Notes under the pieces: model-generated
The model's database searches: none
The model's input: only the letters and a program-made list of their open reading frames with translations
Told to the model about the DNA's origin: nothing
Program-made: the position numbers and the translations under genes
In this document: one piece after another, positions 32,233-42,809 of the stretch
How positions within the stretch are numbered: the stretch's first letter is position 1
Layout: every line of letters starts with the position of its first letter
From: Rhynchopus sp. YZ270_cl-10
Lineage: Eukaryota; Euglenozoa; Diplonemea; Diplonemida; Diplonemidae
Reading direction: 5' to 3'
DNA length: 64,000 bases
NCBI GenBank assembly: GCA_964035575.1
Contig: OZ037914.1
Location: forward strand, 258,176-322,175

Positions 32233-32964
32233 TTAGCTCTGAACGGGTAGGAGTTCTTTTAGCAACTTGAGGACGCCGACATGATTTGAAGGGGATAAGG
32301 CAGCAGAAAGAGCCTTCTGCCACACAGGTGGCGAAGTGTCCGTATATCCCAGGATTTCACTACAGGACATCACAAGACTGTACAGGTCGTGTTCTGGCTT
32401 TGGCATATACGGACCAACAAGACTCTTCAACTCAGGTGCTTTGTACTCATCCGGGACACCTGCATACGTGCTCTGTTGCGCTTCACTTGAAACGGAGTCA
32501 GCCCAGTCACTCAAAAGCACCTTCCCATCTGTGCCCATATGAAAGAAGTTTGACGGACGAACATCCCGGTGGACTATCTTCATCTCTGTATGAATGAACT
32601 TCAGCACATTCATGAGCTTCTCAACATGCTGGTACGTCAATGCTCTTGCCTCGCTTCCCTTGCTATTATTAAAATAACGAGCAAATGGTGTCACCACCAG
32701 GTATTGTCCTTGAGACGCTACAACCCGTGGCACATACGCAGCAACCTCCTGTTTCTCAGCAAGACTTTTCAACACCTTTTCCTCCATCTTTCTCTCGTCC
32801 TCGCTTTTGTAGATTTTGATGAGCCCACCTTGCAATTCTGCTGCATCCTCCACAGAGTACACAGAGCAAGAACGGCCGCTCCCTCTGTGTTCCCGCACTG
32901 TGTATGGCTGCGTGCCTATCATCACACGAGGAGGCAGACCCATGTCGTTAGCCGTGGATTCCAT
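32233..32964 (-). CDS. Protein-kinase-like domain protein (Crinkler-associated type)
   Basis: 243 residues. It is a compact kinase fold: glycine-rich loop GSGRSCSVYSV (28-38), VAIK-type lysine K50 (GLIKIYK), catalytic loop HRDVRPSNF (132-140), metal-binding DWA (153-155) where DFG is usual, and APE (176-178, YKAPELKSL). It is short for a eukaryotic kinase, with a trimmed C-lobe, as in the kinase modules attached to Crinkler (CR) effectors. It lies 62 nt downstream of the nuclease-like frame at 33027-34163 on the same strand, the pairing known from Crinkler-RHS-type proteins. I list the two separately; whether they form one product is not settled. The changed DFG may lower activity or alter metal use. 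Confidence 0.7.
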   Translation of the reverse strand: MESTANDMGLPPRVMIGTQPYTVREHRGSGRSCSVYSVEDAAELQGGLIKIYKSEDERKMEEKVLKSLAEKQEVAAYVPRVVASQGQYLVVTPFARYFNNSKGSEARALTYQHVEKLMNVLKFIHTEMKIVHRDVRPSNFFHMGTDGKVLLSDWADSVSSEAQQSTYAGVPDEYKAPELKSLVGPYMPKPEHDLYSLVMSCSEILGYTDTSPPVWQKALSAALSPSNHVGVLKLLKELLPVQS

Positions 32965-33026
32965 GAATGTGCGAAGACAAGCCCACGGCTTATTATTACC
33001 TTCGACAACGTTACTTCTCCGCCATT

Positions 33027-34163
33027 TCAGGCTTCATCATTTGTACCCCCTTCCTCACAGAACATTTCGAACTTCACAGCCTGTCTTGCATTGAAACCAA
33101 GACAGTACGCCTTCTTCCTCTGACCCTGGCAATGCATGATGTGTCCCAGCTTGTCAAGGATCTCACCAACAGAATCATCTAATGTTAAGGATGCATCTGG
33201 GGATTTTAATTCAATGATCGCCACAACAGTACCTTCATCAACTGCTGTGTCCTGCTGTGTGCAGGAAAGATCTGGTTTCCTGTTCATTAGATATGGTGAT
33301 CCAAACGTGTCGTGCCAGCACAAGTCGGAACTCCAGCCCCCCGTGATGAAGGAACCTAAAGCCTTCTGTAACTCATTTTCCGTCGCGGCCTTCTGCCCTG
33401 CCTGCATCAACTTTGTCCAACCGTCCTGCCATGCCGTATATGTCTTCAGATCGAGGTCGTAGCTGTCTTTCTGGTCCTTTTCCTTGAGCTTTGAAAACTC
33501 ACTTCTTGTTAGCACGCCTTGTGAATCAGTTCTCCTCCTCTTCCTGGCATGCTCTTCAAGTAAATCCAGCCTTCTCTTCGTTGAATCATTTTGACCTGTA
33601 GCACACGATTCTCTTTCTTTCTGAAGCTTCAACTCGAGTTCAAGCGTCCTCTGCTTCTGCTCAAGCTCCAGCGTCTTATTCACAGGCAACAGATTTCCCA
33701 GAAGTATCTGTTCATGTGAGGAAAGTGAATGTACAAAACTAGAAACAACAAAAATAACACCAAAGTTGCACCACACTCTGCATCACCAGTGCATACAATT
33801 GCAACCCCAACACACATGCTGTGAATGGGTCATACTAGGGGGGAGGAAAATAAAGGTGGGTGTGAAAAGCAAGGATCATACCTTCTTCTTCTCCTTGAGA
33901 TCGACGATTTTGTTGGCATAGGCACGTGCAATTTTGTCCTGGCCTGTGTATGCACTAAGCTGAGCAAGTTCAATAGCGTCTGTCTCCTCATTAAGGCTTT
34001 GCACCCTTGCTACGAGCTTGCATTGGTTCGTTGTGATATCCTCCGATATTTTGTTCAGAGTTGCATTCAGTGTGTGAAGCTCCTCCGCAGCACTTCTAAG
34101 GCCAGATAGTTCGGTCGGCTGTTGTGGAGACTGCACAGACTGCAGAGCAGACGAAGACGCCAT
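33027..34163 (-). CDS. Coiled-coil plus PD-(D/E)XK nuclease-like protein (Crinkler type)
   Basis: Two exons: 34163-33882 (94 codons) and 33707-33027, joined by a 174-nt intron with a GTATGATC donor and an ATGAACAG acceptor, both between codons; 320 residues. Residues 1-94 are helical. The second exon starts with a strong Glu/Lys/Leu coiled coil (KTLELEQKQRTLELELKLQ) and a basic, nuclear-signal-like ARKRRRT. The last 130 residues hold RKPDLS and then VVAIIELKS, the D...ExK core of a restriction-like nuclease. Nuclease and kinase modules next to each other, with NLS and coiled coil, match Crinkler-RHS effectors, which are thought to derive from inter-element conflict systems. The link to the neighbouring kinase is inference. 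Confidence 0.7.
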
Positions 34164-34422
34164 TGCTATGTGTTTGGGGTGTGTTGGGAAGGGAAAGGCG
34201 GGGTCGGGATATTAGAGAGAGGCAAAGGGAATGTGTTCAGGGTATTAGTTAGCTTTTTTTTCTTGTGGTCTGCCAAAAAAAAAAAGGGGGTCAACAAAAA
34301 ATTTTCCCAAAGGCTAGAACAGTTCTTTTTTGACAGATCAACACGGCACATCTTGACGATTTTTTTTTTATTCTAAAATACATCAAAATAACCGCCCCTC
34401 TCCCCCTCTCAAACACCCCCCC

Positions 34423-35163
34423 TCATTTCCCTCTTAAAGACACCCCAAGAAGAAGGCCTAACGCAAAACAGGAGAATCCAACAGCGTACACACTCTTCCC
34501 CGTAGACGATCCTCCTCCTCCTCCTCCTCCTGCTCCTGGCTTCTGATCAGGAGCGTCTGTCAGAGGCAGTGGAGGCATCTTAGTTGTTTTGTTATTGGTA
34601 ACAAAGTCTGTTCTGCGCTTCATAAGCTCTTCGGCAACGGTACGCAGCCATGGGTCTTGCACACGATCGGGGAGACCTCTATAGAAAGTGTTGAGTTCGC
34701 AGAACTGCTCGGTTTCGTACTCATGCGCTTGGATGGACATTTCCAGGAGGTCGATGTCTTTTATCCACTTTGCCTCTGGTGTGGTTTGATCTTCGTATTC
34801 ATCCCAACAGGAGACAAGAAATGCGGCAGTTTCTTCGTCACCCAGCACTGCAGCCATTTCAAGCATCCCAGCACGCTCCAGCTTGTATTTATCCGCCTTC
34901 GTGATCCCCTGCTCCTTCATTTGCTGTGGACTCAGGTCTCCTATCATTGCCTCCGCCACGTCATGCATAACCGCACAACGGACCAACTTTAGAGTGTCCA
35001 ATTTGGGGTCTTTATTCAACAATGCGAAAACAGCCATACGATGCATGTGAGAAGCAACGTGCTCTGCACGGTGCACACCATTCTCCCACCATCCAGTGCG
35101 TTTGGCACGTTTAAGACGTCCAACAAGAGCAAGAAATTCGATTGTTTTGCCAGGGTCGCACAT
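34423..35163 (-). CDS. HD-domain 5'-deoxynucleotidase (HDDC2/YfbR type) with C-terminal membrane tail
   Basis: 246 residues in one exon. The HD signature is complete: EHVASHMHRMA (34-44), MHDVAEAMIGD (66-76, the His-Asp pair at 67-68) and KDIDLLEM (135-142). HDDC2/YfbR enzymes dephosphorylate deoxynucleoside 5'-monophosphates with a divalent metal. Unlike the usual soluble enzyme of about 200 residues, this one goes on through a Gly/Ser linker (a Gly7 run) into a hydrophobic segment, VYAVGFSCFALGLLLGV (about 225-241), ending in RGK: a tail-anchor signature for the ER or mitochondrial outer membrane. The start at 35163 is the first Met, and CCCACAG lies 15-21 nt upstream. Confidence 0.88.
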   Translation of the reverse strand: MCDPGKTIEFLALVGRLKRAKRTGWWENGVHRAEHVASHMHRMAVFALLNKDPKLDTLKLVRCAVMHDVAEAMIGDLSPQQMKEQGITKADKYKLERAGMLEMAAVLGDEETAAFLVSCWDEYEDQTTPEAKWIKDIDLLEMSIQAHEYETEQFCELNTFYRGLPDRVQDPWLRTVAEELMKRRTDFVTNNKTTKMPPLPLTDAPDQKPGAGGGGGGGSSTGKSVYAVGFSCFALGLLLGVSLRGK

Positions 35164-35277
35164 CTTGAAAGAGTTGTCTGTGGGTGATGTGTTTTAAATT
35201 AGATTCATATACTTTCAATTCACAGAATTGAAAGTATGTGAGAGGGTCAACACATGCACCCTTTCTTTTTGGTGTTT

Positions 35278-35538
35278 TTAAAAAAAATCAGTTGGGTCAA
35301 GCGCAGGGTAAACAGCGGGAGTAACTATAACTCTCTTCAGGTAGCCAAAAAATGCCTCGTCTTCTAATTTAAAGACGCGCATGAATGGACCAATGAGATT
35401 CCTTCTGTCCCTACCTACTATCTGGCGAAACAGCAGTCGGGAACGGAACCTTGAAACTGTCAAAAAACTATGACTCCCTTCAGAGCAGCTAAATGCCTCC
35501 TCTCTTCTAATGAGCCATGAGAAGCCCCTTTGAAGCAA
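35278..35538 (-). CDS. Doubtful 86-codon frame with internal duplication
   Basis: The frame MLQRGFSWLI...DPTDFF contains two related 45-bp segments about 140 bp apart (35323-35368 and 35463-35507), seen in protein as LIRREEAFSCSE and FKLEDEAFFGYL. This could be a relic of a repeat protein. I recognise no family. Confidence 0.25.
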   Translation of the reverse strand: MLQRGFSWLIRREEAFSCSEGSHSFLTVSRFRSRLLFRQIVGRDRRNLIGPFMRVFKLEDEAFFGYLKRVIVTPAVYPALDPTDFF

Positions 35539-35821
35539 ATGAGATCATCACTGTGTTCGTAGCGATGGGAGAGGAGGGGGAAAAAGAACTGCCATTTTTT
35601 TTTTTGGTAGATGTCCCAAACCCTCTTCCCAACCCCCCCGCCCCATCCCGCCCCCCCCGTTTAGCATAAAAAAAAAAAAGTCCCCCGAAAAGAAAAGAGT
35701 TGTGTCAGATAAGTCTAAGCCTCGTGCGCTTACCTAACAACAAAGCAAACGAATATAAAGGGTGGTTTGTGTGACGAATGGAGAAATAAAGAGGGGCCTT
35801 TGTAGTGTGGTATGAACAGTA

Positions 35822-35919
35822 CAGTAGGACAAGTAATTTTGGTGACCAAAAAAAAAGTCGCAAGAAAACCCCCAAAATCCGCCAATATTATTTGGTCGCC
35901 AAGTTTATTTGTCCTACTG
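35822..35919. mobile_element. Tc1/mariner-type MITE, 98 bp
   Basis: Ends CAGTAGGACAA plus TTGG(T/C)GACCAAA in inverted orientation, flanked by TA (35820-35821 and 35920-35921). A different family from 2294-2403 but the same superfamily features. Non-coding. Confidence 0.87.
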
Positions 35920-36979
35920 TAGTTTGGATATTGTTTGGGTTTTGTCTTGTAGTCAACAGACTAGGGGGTTTTTTTTTGGTAATGAATCAGTGCAATTGTG
36001 GGGGGGAAAAATCAAAAATAAAATGTGACTTTTTAAAGTACAAAGCCATCTCGTGACAGTGTACCTTGGTACAAAAAAAAAAAATGAACAACAATGGTGT
36101 ATCGATCGAACGGGTATTGTGAAAGGAGGAGTTGGGGGGTTGGGGCTGTAGGGTATAGGTAGAACAGGAGGGAAAAAAGCTCGAAAACATAAAAAAAGAT
36201 TTTACAAGAAAAAATGGTGTTATTGATGCAGGCACACACCTCCGACTGACCCACTGTACGATGTCAGGCCATCCGGATGAAAATCACAAAAAAAAGAAAT
36301 CCCTTTTCTCACCCACCATGCCCCTTTCCTAACAGACCCTGCCCCCAAAAAAGGAAAAACATTTTTTAAAAAATGGAGATATTTTGTTCAGGACCATACG
36401 TTCTACCCCTAGGTATCCCGGGGATCACGCCATGGTCAGAACTAAAATATGTTCCAAAAATAAAAAAAGGGGACGATAAAAAAAAATAGTTTTTTTTTTT
36501 GTCTCGTCCCCTTTTTTATCGTGGTAGTTTGCTAGCTTTGTTGTTCATACAAAAACACAGAAGAAAAAAACCCTCATTTTGCGACATCCTTCTCACTCAA
36601 TTACCAGCCTTCTTGAAAGTCTCGACTTTTAGGTGACTTAGAGTGAGTCACCCTAACCCCCCGCAAGGATGTACTAATCCATTACAAAACAACGAAAAGA
36701 GTTATTTTTCTTTTTGACACTGCAGGCCCGTTCATCCACAGCCACCCAGAAATTCCCCTATCCCGAACCTATTTTTTTTTTGCTTTTTTTGCATTTTTTT
36801 TTCCATAGAACCAGATACATAACTGACAAAAAGGGTAACCCACCCCCAAAAACGGAAGGCTTTCTGGCTATCGAACCGGACAAAGAGAAAAAAAAAATCC
36901 GAATTTTTAAAAATGTTGTGAGACACGGCTCTTCCTCCAAAAAACGAGGACTAGGAGGTAACTCTGTGTGTGGAGGCGC

Positions 36980-38439
36980 TTATGCCCTGCTGCTTCTGGC
37001 AAGGCCTCTCGCCTTGTTCTCGGCAAGCGCCTTCGCGATGTACGGGTCGTCATCAGGGAGGAAGCCACCGTTGTCAAGCTCTTTGCTGTTCGGCAGGTTG
37101 AGCACACTGTGCTTGTCCTGCAGCGGCGAGAAGTTGATGTTGTACTTCCACGACTGCACCTCAAGGTACCGTGTGTACGTGTCCTGTGATGGGGTATCGA
37201 TAAATCGTTTGTTAAATAAAAAATTGGTTGGTTCTCTCTGTTTTGCTTTGGCTTTTGTTTTTTTTTTGCCGAAAAAGCATTTTAGTTTGATGCGACGGGG
37301 TAGGGGGTTATGAGTCGAAGTGAAATGTGAAGTGCAAAGGGGTACACAACCATGAAGTAAAGAGAAGTTGAAAGTGCAAACGCCTTACCGTTAGGCGGAC
37401 GCAGGGCACTATAGTAAAATAACTTAAGCCAAGTAATAAAACCAAGTCAAGTCGTTTGCTTCACCGTCGCGTAGGGGGGAGGAGAGGGCAAGACTCATAG
37501 CGAAACCCTCAACATTGAGGGGGCTTGCGAACGCTTTTAAAGTCGATAAAAAAAAAATAGGACAGAGAGAAATGTGTAAGACGAGTCGTCGTCCTCCTGA
37601 GCAGTGGCCAGCCAAACATACCTCCACCACCTTGTACTGGTCCGTGCGCATGACGAGCTGGCCCATGCCTTTTCGGGTCTCCTCTGCGTCCTCTGTGTCC
37701 CAGAGGCTGACGAACTGCTCCTGGAAGGGCTTGCCTCCAAATTCCTGTACGATGGTTTTGTGGTTGGGTGGGAGAAGGGGGGTAGGGTGGTGTCCAACAG
37801 CAGCCGTGGGGTGCTTGCGGCAGGGGGGAATGGAGAGGGGGGCTGGTTTAAAAAAAACGGCGTTTTTTTCTCTAAAAGCCGACAGAAATTAGAATTCTTT
37901 TATAGAAATCCCAATTTTGGCCAATCCCAACCCAGTGCAGTGTCATTTTTTTTTTTTTTTGTGTCATACCAAAGATTTGTACTCGCCTGCATGACGCTCA
38001 GAGAGCGCAGTGTCGATGTTCTTGATGTACTGCATTTCCTTCGGGAGGAAGTACTCGTAGTCCTTGTGCCACTCCCCGCTGTGTGTCCACTCGTATTCCT
38101 CTCCAAAGCGGAGGATCGGCTGCAAAAAAGAGGGGTGAAAAGAGGTGTGACAAAGTACGCTTGGCATATCTTGTTTTGATAAATCTGTTTGTTTTAGCTG
38201 CCCAGTATTCACTATTTATTTAGGGAAACACACGAGGTGCGGCCTATTTGCAGGCTTTTTGGCAATTGACAAAATTGACAAAAAAAAAAAAAAGCAACAT
38301 GTCCACATACCCTACGCGACTGGAACAGGAGCCCTGCGTTCTGCACGGCGTCTTTGTGGTGCGGCTCAAATGCATACCGCTCTGCACGCGCGTACTGTAA
38401 GAGTGTTGTTGTGATTGTTTCGACACCAGACCAAGACAT
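36980..38439 (-). CDS. Four-exon gene of unknown function
   Basis: Exons 38439-38311, 38119-37970, 37744-37622 and 37183-36980 join without breaking the frame to give 201 residues; all three introns (191, 224 and 438 nt) start GTATG, end CAG and fall between codons. The protein starts MSWSGVETITTTLLQYARAE, is rich in Tyr, Trp and charged residues, has a His/Glu/Tyr-rich centre (EYEWTHSGEWHKDYEYF) and ends ALAENKARGLARSSRA. There is no signal peptide, membrane segment or coiled coil. The composition and small size recall ciliary or cytoskeletal structural proteins, but I recognise no family. Intron 3 carries a dispersed repeat (37366-37410). CTGCAG lies 12 nt upstream of the start. Confidence 0.8.
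37366..37410 (+). repeat. GTGCAAACGCC-family repeat within an intron
   Basis: GTTGAAAGTGCAAACGCC then TTACCGTTAGGCGGACGCAGGGCACT. It lies in intron 3 of the four-exon gene, antisense to it. Confidence 0.7.
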
Positions 38440-38476
38440 TTTGGTGCAATGCTGCAGTCAGCACACCCCTATACAC

Positions 38477-39369
38477 TACGTGGTAAGCGAATCGTTTATC
38501 CACTTCATTCACCGGCGAATAAAACGTAAAACGTGAGGTCCCACCCCACCCTTCTCCCCTAGCCTCGAAAACACAACAAACAGACCAATCACATTAAATT
38601 ACTCAAAATGCCACCCCGAAGGAAGGAGGCGAAAACAGACGACTCTCGGCTCCTCTGTGTGTTCTGTTTCTGTTTCAGCTTCAGAGTCTGTCAGACTCAA
38701 AGGGTGCGAAAAGGCAGCGAAGACAAAAAAAGCAGCTAAAAACACCTGCCAAGAAGGGCTAAGCCTTCAGGGAATAAAAGGAGAGCCCAGCTCCGCCGAG
38801 AAAGGGACGGACACCATCGACTTTGCGCAAACTCGGTGAAAAGAATCCGACGAAATAGTCCGACTTTGCTGACGAAGTGGAACCACTTTTACCGTTCATA
38901 TCGTTAATACAAAACCCAGGAGTTTCGAAGGCCAGATCCTCTATGGCTGAAAGACATTAGCGTCACAACAGACGATTTTAATAACATTCGTGGATGCATT
39001 TTGCCGAGCTGAAGGGAACACCCAAGCCACGAACGATTTGAAAGGATCGTGGTTTGACACAACGACAATACTGTCGGGCGACCACGATGAGGGAGACACG
39101 CCGCAAGGGGACGAGGACAAGGAGAACTGGACTCGTCTCTTTCCTGGACGAAGAACTTATGGGGTCAGAATTCTTAGAGTACGTACCAGCAATACTGCAG
39201 GACAGCGCGACATTTTCTCTTTTCTGGAAAACTGTTGGTCTCAAAAATTACCCAAACCTCGCCCTTCCGGCATGGTGGTCCGCACCACCCAGCGTCACCT
39301 CCGTTGATGGCATGTTGTCTTTTTTTGGGAAAAGCGAGTAAAGCGAATGAACGATTCGCTTACCATGTA
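38477..39369 (+). mobile_element. Decayed hAT-like element
   Basis: Inverted ends TGGTAAGCGAATCGTT (38481-38496 and complement 39350-39365), extendable to 20 bp with one mismatch. Inside, a coding-like start (MPPRRKEAKTDDS, 38609) and, near the right end, a hAT dimerisation-like segment (39150-39343: FWKTVGLKNYPNLALPAWWS, then SVDGMLSFFGKS). Several frame breaks and a missing middle show that it is an internally deleted, non-autonomous relic. The complete hAT starts 9 bp beyond its right end. Confidence 0.7.
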
Positions 39370-39378
39370 TGCCAGGAG

Positions 39379-42300
39379 CAGGGTCCTCAACCTGTCTAAG
39401 TTAGGCCTTAACTTAGACAATTTTTTTTTTTTTGAAAAACGCTTTGTCTAAGTTAGACAAAACCTGGGTTTTGGGTTTTTGGGTGGTTTGAAAGAGAAGA
39501 AGCTTTACTGAAAACAAAAAAAAAAATGAGTTCCCTCAAGACTCCCTCAGTCCTCACCTGCGCGGACCCCATTGTACCCACCCACACAAGCCACCTCCTC
39601 AGACTAACTACAATTGAACAAACTCATCCGCAAAAATGCCTGCCACTGCCAAGACCTCCAAAGCACAGCCCACCATCGTGTCCATGTTCAAGAAGGGAGC
39701 TGTTGCGGCACCTGTGGTACGTGTGGTGGAACCCAACAAAGGGGATACGCACTACGACCTGTGGTCTTCAGGCAAGTACAAGTCCATCCCCGATGGTCCG
39801 ACACCCCGGCTCGCTTCCCTTCACCTTTTTCTTGTGGCGGAGGGGACGGTGAGGGGGTTTAAAAACCACCAGAACGACACCAACAAGGTGCTCAAACTCT
39901 GGTTGAAGGAGTTTGATCGCGCCAAACTGGCGGACGACGACAGGGAGGGGAGCAAGCGGAAGACGATCCTGACGATCGTTGCGGAGGCGCATGAGTTCGC
40001 CATGAACGAAGCAGAGAAGGGGGGAGACAGCGATGCCTCTGCCGTGTCTGTGCAGAGCCAGGTGTCGCAAGGCAAGAAGGTGAAGAAACGTGTGGTGATG
40101 ATGGCTCCACAGGTGAGTGCTGTTAAGTACGTGGATTCAACGTCCGAAGAAGAGGAGGAGGAGCAATGTGTGCCAGTGAGACGCAACGCAGCATCCGAGC
40201 AACCCGAGGCAGCAATGGAAATCGATGATGTCGACGAGTACTCTTCTGACGGCGATGTTGTCTTCTTAGGTCCCACGCACTCCAACACGAACAATCCCAA
40301 CCTCACGAACACCACGACCGCACCAGCGAACACCGACTCCACCAACACGCTGAAACGTAAACGCGAAGCGCAGGAGAAAGGTTGTATGGGTCTGCGGGAG
40401 AGCACGGTGCAGGGCCATTTGAACCGTTTTTCCCCCTGGTTGGTGGTGGGTGAAGACAAGTTCAAGTGCTTGTATTGTGGTGCTTTCTCTCATGCAAAGA
40501 CCAAGCTCGCCAGAGACCTCCCTGCGCATGCAGGCGACCCCAAACACCAACGTCTCGTGAAGGCTGCCGCTCTGCAGGCTTCCAATGGAACCGTGCTTCA
40601 CACGTTGCACGCCAACAGCGACAAAGAAGTCGAGTTCAACCAAAAAATGCTGAAAATATGCATTGAGGTTATTGTTTTCCTCGCGCGCAAAGGTGTAGGG
40701 CACTCTAACTTGGAGGAGTTTCTGAGTTTTTTCGCAGACAAGCTGGAGTGCACCGACATGGAGGCATACCTCAGACAACAAATACGCTATCTCAGCTGCG
40801 GTGCAGTCTTAGAGATCATGTCCTGCATCACGGAGGTGTTGACAGAAGACCTCCTCAAGCAGGTCAAAGCCTCCCGTTTCTGGGGCCTGTCGGGGGATTG
40901 CTCACGCGACGTCAGCAAGAAGGAGCAACTCGTCTTCGTCGTGCGATACATGGTCGGTGCCACCCCCGTCGAGAAGCTCATCATGATGGGTGAGCTGAAG
41001 GACCAGACGGGGGCTGGTTACGCGTCGTTGCTGACGAAGTGGATAGACCAGCTCGGGCTCGACTACGGGAAGATGAGTGGATGCTCGTTTGATGGCGCAT
41101 CGGCAATGCGTTCCTCGAACAAGGGCTGCCAACAACAAATCCGTGCAGACATAAACCCAGGCGCCCTCTTCACCTGGTGCTACGCACACTCCCTCGCACT
41201 CTGTGGCTCAGAAGCAGCGGCAGAGGGGAAATCGCCGGAGATTACCCGGTTCTTCGACGGCCTGCGGTGGGTGTGGGTTTTTTTTTCGGGATCCAAGATT
41301 AAGCTCGACACCCTGGAGGAGATGCTGGAGGAACTTCGCGACTTGTGTGAGTACTGTGACATCCTCATCGCAAAGCCGGGTGACACCCGGTGGCTCACCA
41401 ACGGCAGGTGTTGCAGCACCGTCCGCAAGGAGTACCCCGCCGTGCACAGCGCCCTGTGCAAGCTTGGAGAGGCCGGCGACGTGGAAGCACCGTTCATCGC
41501 GCAGCACATCAAAGAGCCCGGTTTTTTTTGCAACGTTGTCCTTCATGACGGTGGTCCTGGACGAGTTGAACGTGCTGTCGACGTCGCTCCAGAGCAGGAA
41601 CACAAACCTGCTCACCGTTTGCAGCCACATCGACAAATGTGTTGCGTCATTGTCGTTGCTTGAAACCAACCCGAACATGTTCCCGTTCTACCCAGAATGG
41701 GTACCGAGGTATAATCAATGCCACGGTACAAAACTTTCCCGTCGGAACTTTGCGATTCATCACGACACGGTCTGCAAGCCATACCTCAAGGAGCTGCTGA
41801 AGTGCCTCAGTGAACGATTCGTGAACATGGACATTGTGAGATGCTTCTCAGTATTCGACATCCGCAACCTCCCTGCTAACGCGGACGGGCTGGCGATCTA
41901 CGGCAACACCGAGGTGAAGAAGCTCATCGAGGAATTTACTGAGCTGCATACACTCGAGTACAAAAAGTACGATGTTGTGGGCGAGAAGACGCGTGGGAGA
42001 CCAGAGTACTCCAAGACGGAGCATACTGTGATATCGCGCACTCAAACAACGCCGTTACTGAGCGTGGACACGACGCCGTTCGTTGAGGAGTCGCCAGAAC
42101 TGAACAGTCTGGAGACAAAGAAAGCTGTAGCTGTGAAAGAATGGAGGATCCTGGTGGACGTTTTGTCGAAGAGAACTACAACAAAGGACACTTCGGACCT
42201 GATCGCAACATTCTTGACAAGTTCCGCAGGAGACGCCTACCCCATTATGAGGGATCTTGTTTTGCTTGGGTTGTCAATCCCCGTCACATCAGTTGAAGAC

Positions 42301-42750
42301 GAGCGCTGCTTCAACGGCATGAAGTACGTCAAGAATAGCTACAGAAACAAACTGCTGGATTCAAGTCTGCTATGCATTCTTATGTGCAAACAGGCAGAGA
42401 CAAATGAGAATAAATTTACGCCTGACCAAATCCAAAGGATTTTTGAAGCCTTTAAAAGAAAGAAGGTTAGAGTTTCTGTGTGATGCTTATCAGGTTGGGG
42501 GGACAATGGGGTTAGGGGTACGGGTGGGGCGAAGGGGTGGGGTGGGGTGTGATTGTTCATTTGTCGAACTCTTCTATTGAAATGAAAAGACCACTTAACG
42601 AGTTTCGAAAAAGCAACACAAAAAAAAAAAGCCCCCAATTTTTAGCTTTGTACAGGACCTTTTCGCGCGGAGCGCGAAAATTTTTTTTTAGCCTTTTTTT
42701 TTAACTTAGACAAATCTGTGGCCAGACTTTGTCTACGGTTGAGGACCCTG
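39379..42750 (+). mobile_element. Complete hAT transposon, 3372 bp
   Basis: The ends CAGGGTCCTCAACC (39379-39392) and its exact complement (42737-42750) are typical hAT termini. They are flanked by an exact 8-bp duplication gccaggag (39371-39378 and 42751-42758), the hAT-specific length. Subterminal GTCTAAGTTAG / CTTAACTTAGAC words make a near-palindrome just inside the left end, with more copies at 39450 and 42702. It encodes one transposase. The intact ends and target duplication indicate a recent insertion, between the MECR-like gene and the older hAT relic. Confidence 0.95.
39636..42483 (+). CDS. hAT transposase (one apparent frame change at a T8 run)
   Basis: Start at 39636 (MPATAKTSKAQPTIVSMFKK), followed by an acidic, disordered region and a BED/TTF-like zinc-binding segment (CLYC ... 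AHAGDPKH, about 40466-40556). The core has SRFWGLSGDCSRD, SFDGASAM and WCYAHSLALC blocks typical of the TTF/ZNF862-like hAT branch, then KPGDTRWLTN. The first frame runs to 41663, but from a T8 tract at 41522-41529 the homologous sequence continues in the next frame (ATLSFMTVVLDELNVLSTSL...) to 42483, ending with the hAT dimerisation region (SIPVTSVEDERCF...YRNKLLDSSLLCIL). One T fewer would keep a single frame, so this is a recent mutation, slippage or a sequencing error. It is the only plus-strand coding region. Confidence 0.88.
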
Positions 42751-42809
42751 GCCAGGAGATTTTTGAAAGAAAAAAATGTTGGCAAATGGTCGTATTTTTC
42801 TCAGAAAAT

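Larger units (their letters stand above)
35164..36979. other. Mostly non-coding: MITE, repeats, one doubtful frame
   Basis: It holds a TTCATATACTTTC repeat (35205; also 14292, 19514 and 62905), a stem-loop copy (35707), a mariner MITE (35822), a GTACAAAG...GTGTACC repeat (36036), a GCAGGCACACACCTCC copy (36222) and a small inverted repeat AAAAAGGGGACGA (36466-36522). Below 36980 lies the 3' flank of the four-exon gene. Confidence 0.55.

Noticed and set aside
36466-36522. A small inverted repeat AAAAAGGGGACGA as a MITE
   Set aside because: Only about 57 bp, largely homopolymer, with no target duplication; too weak to call.
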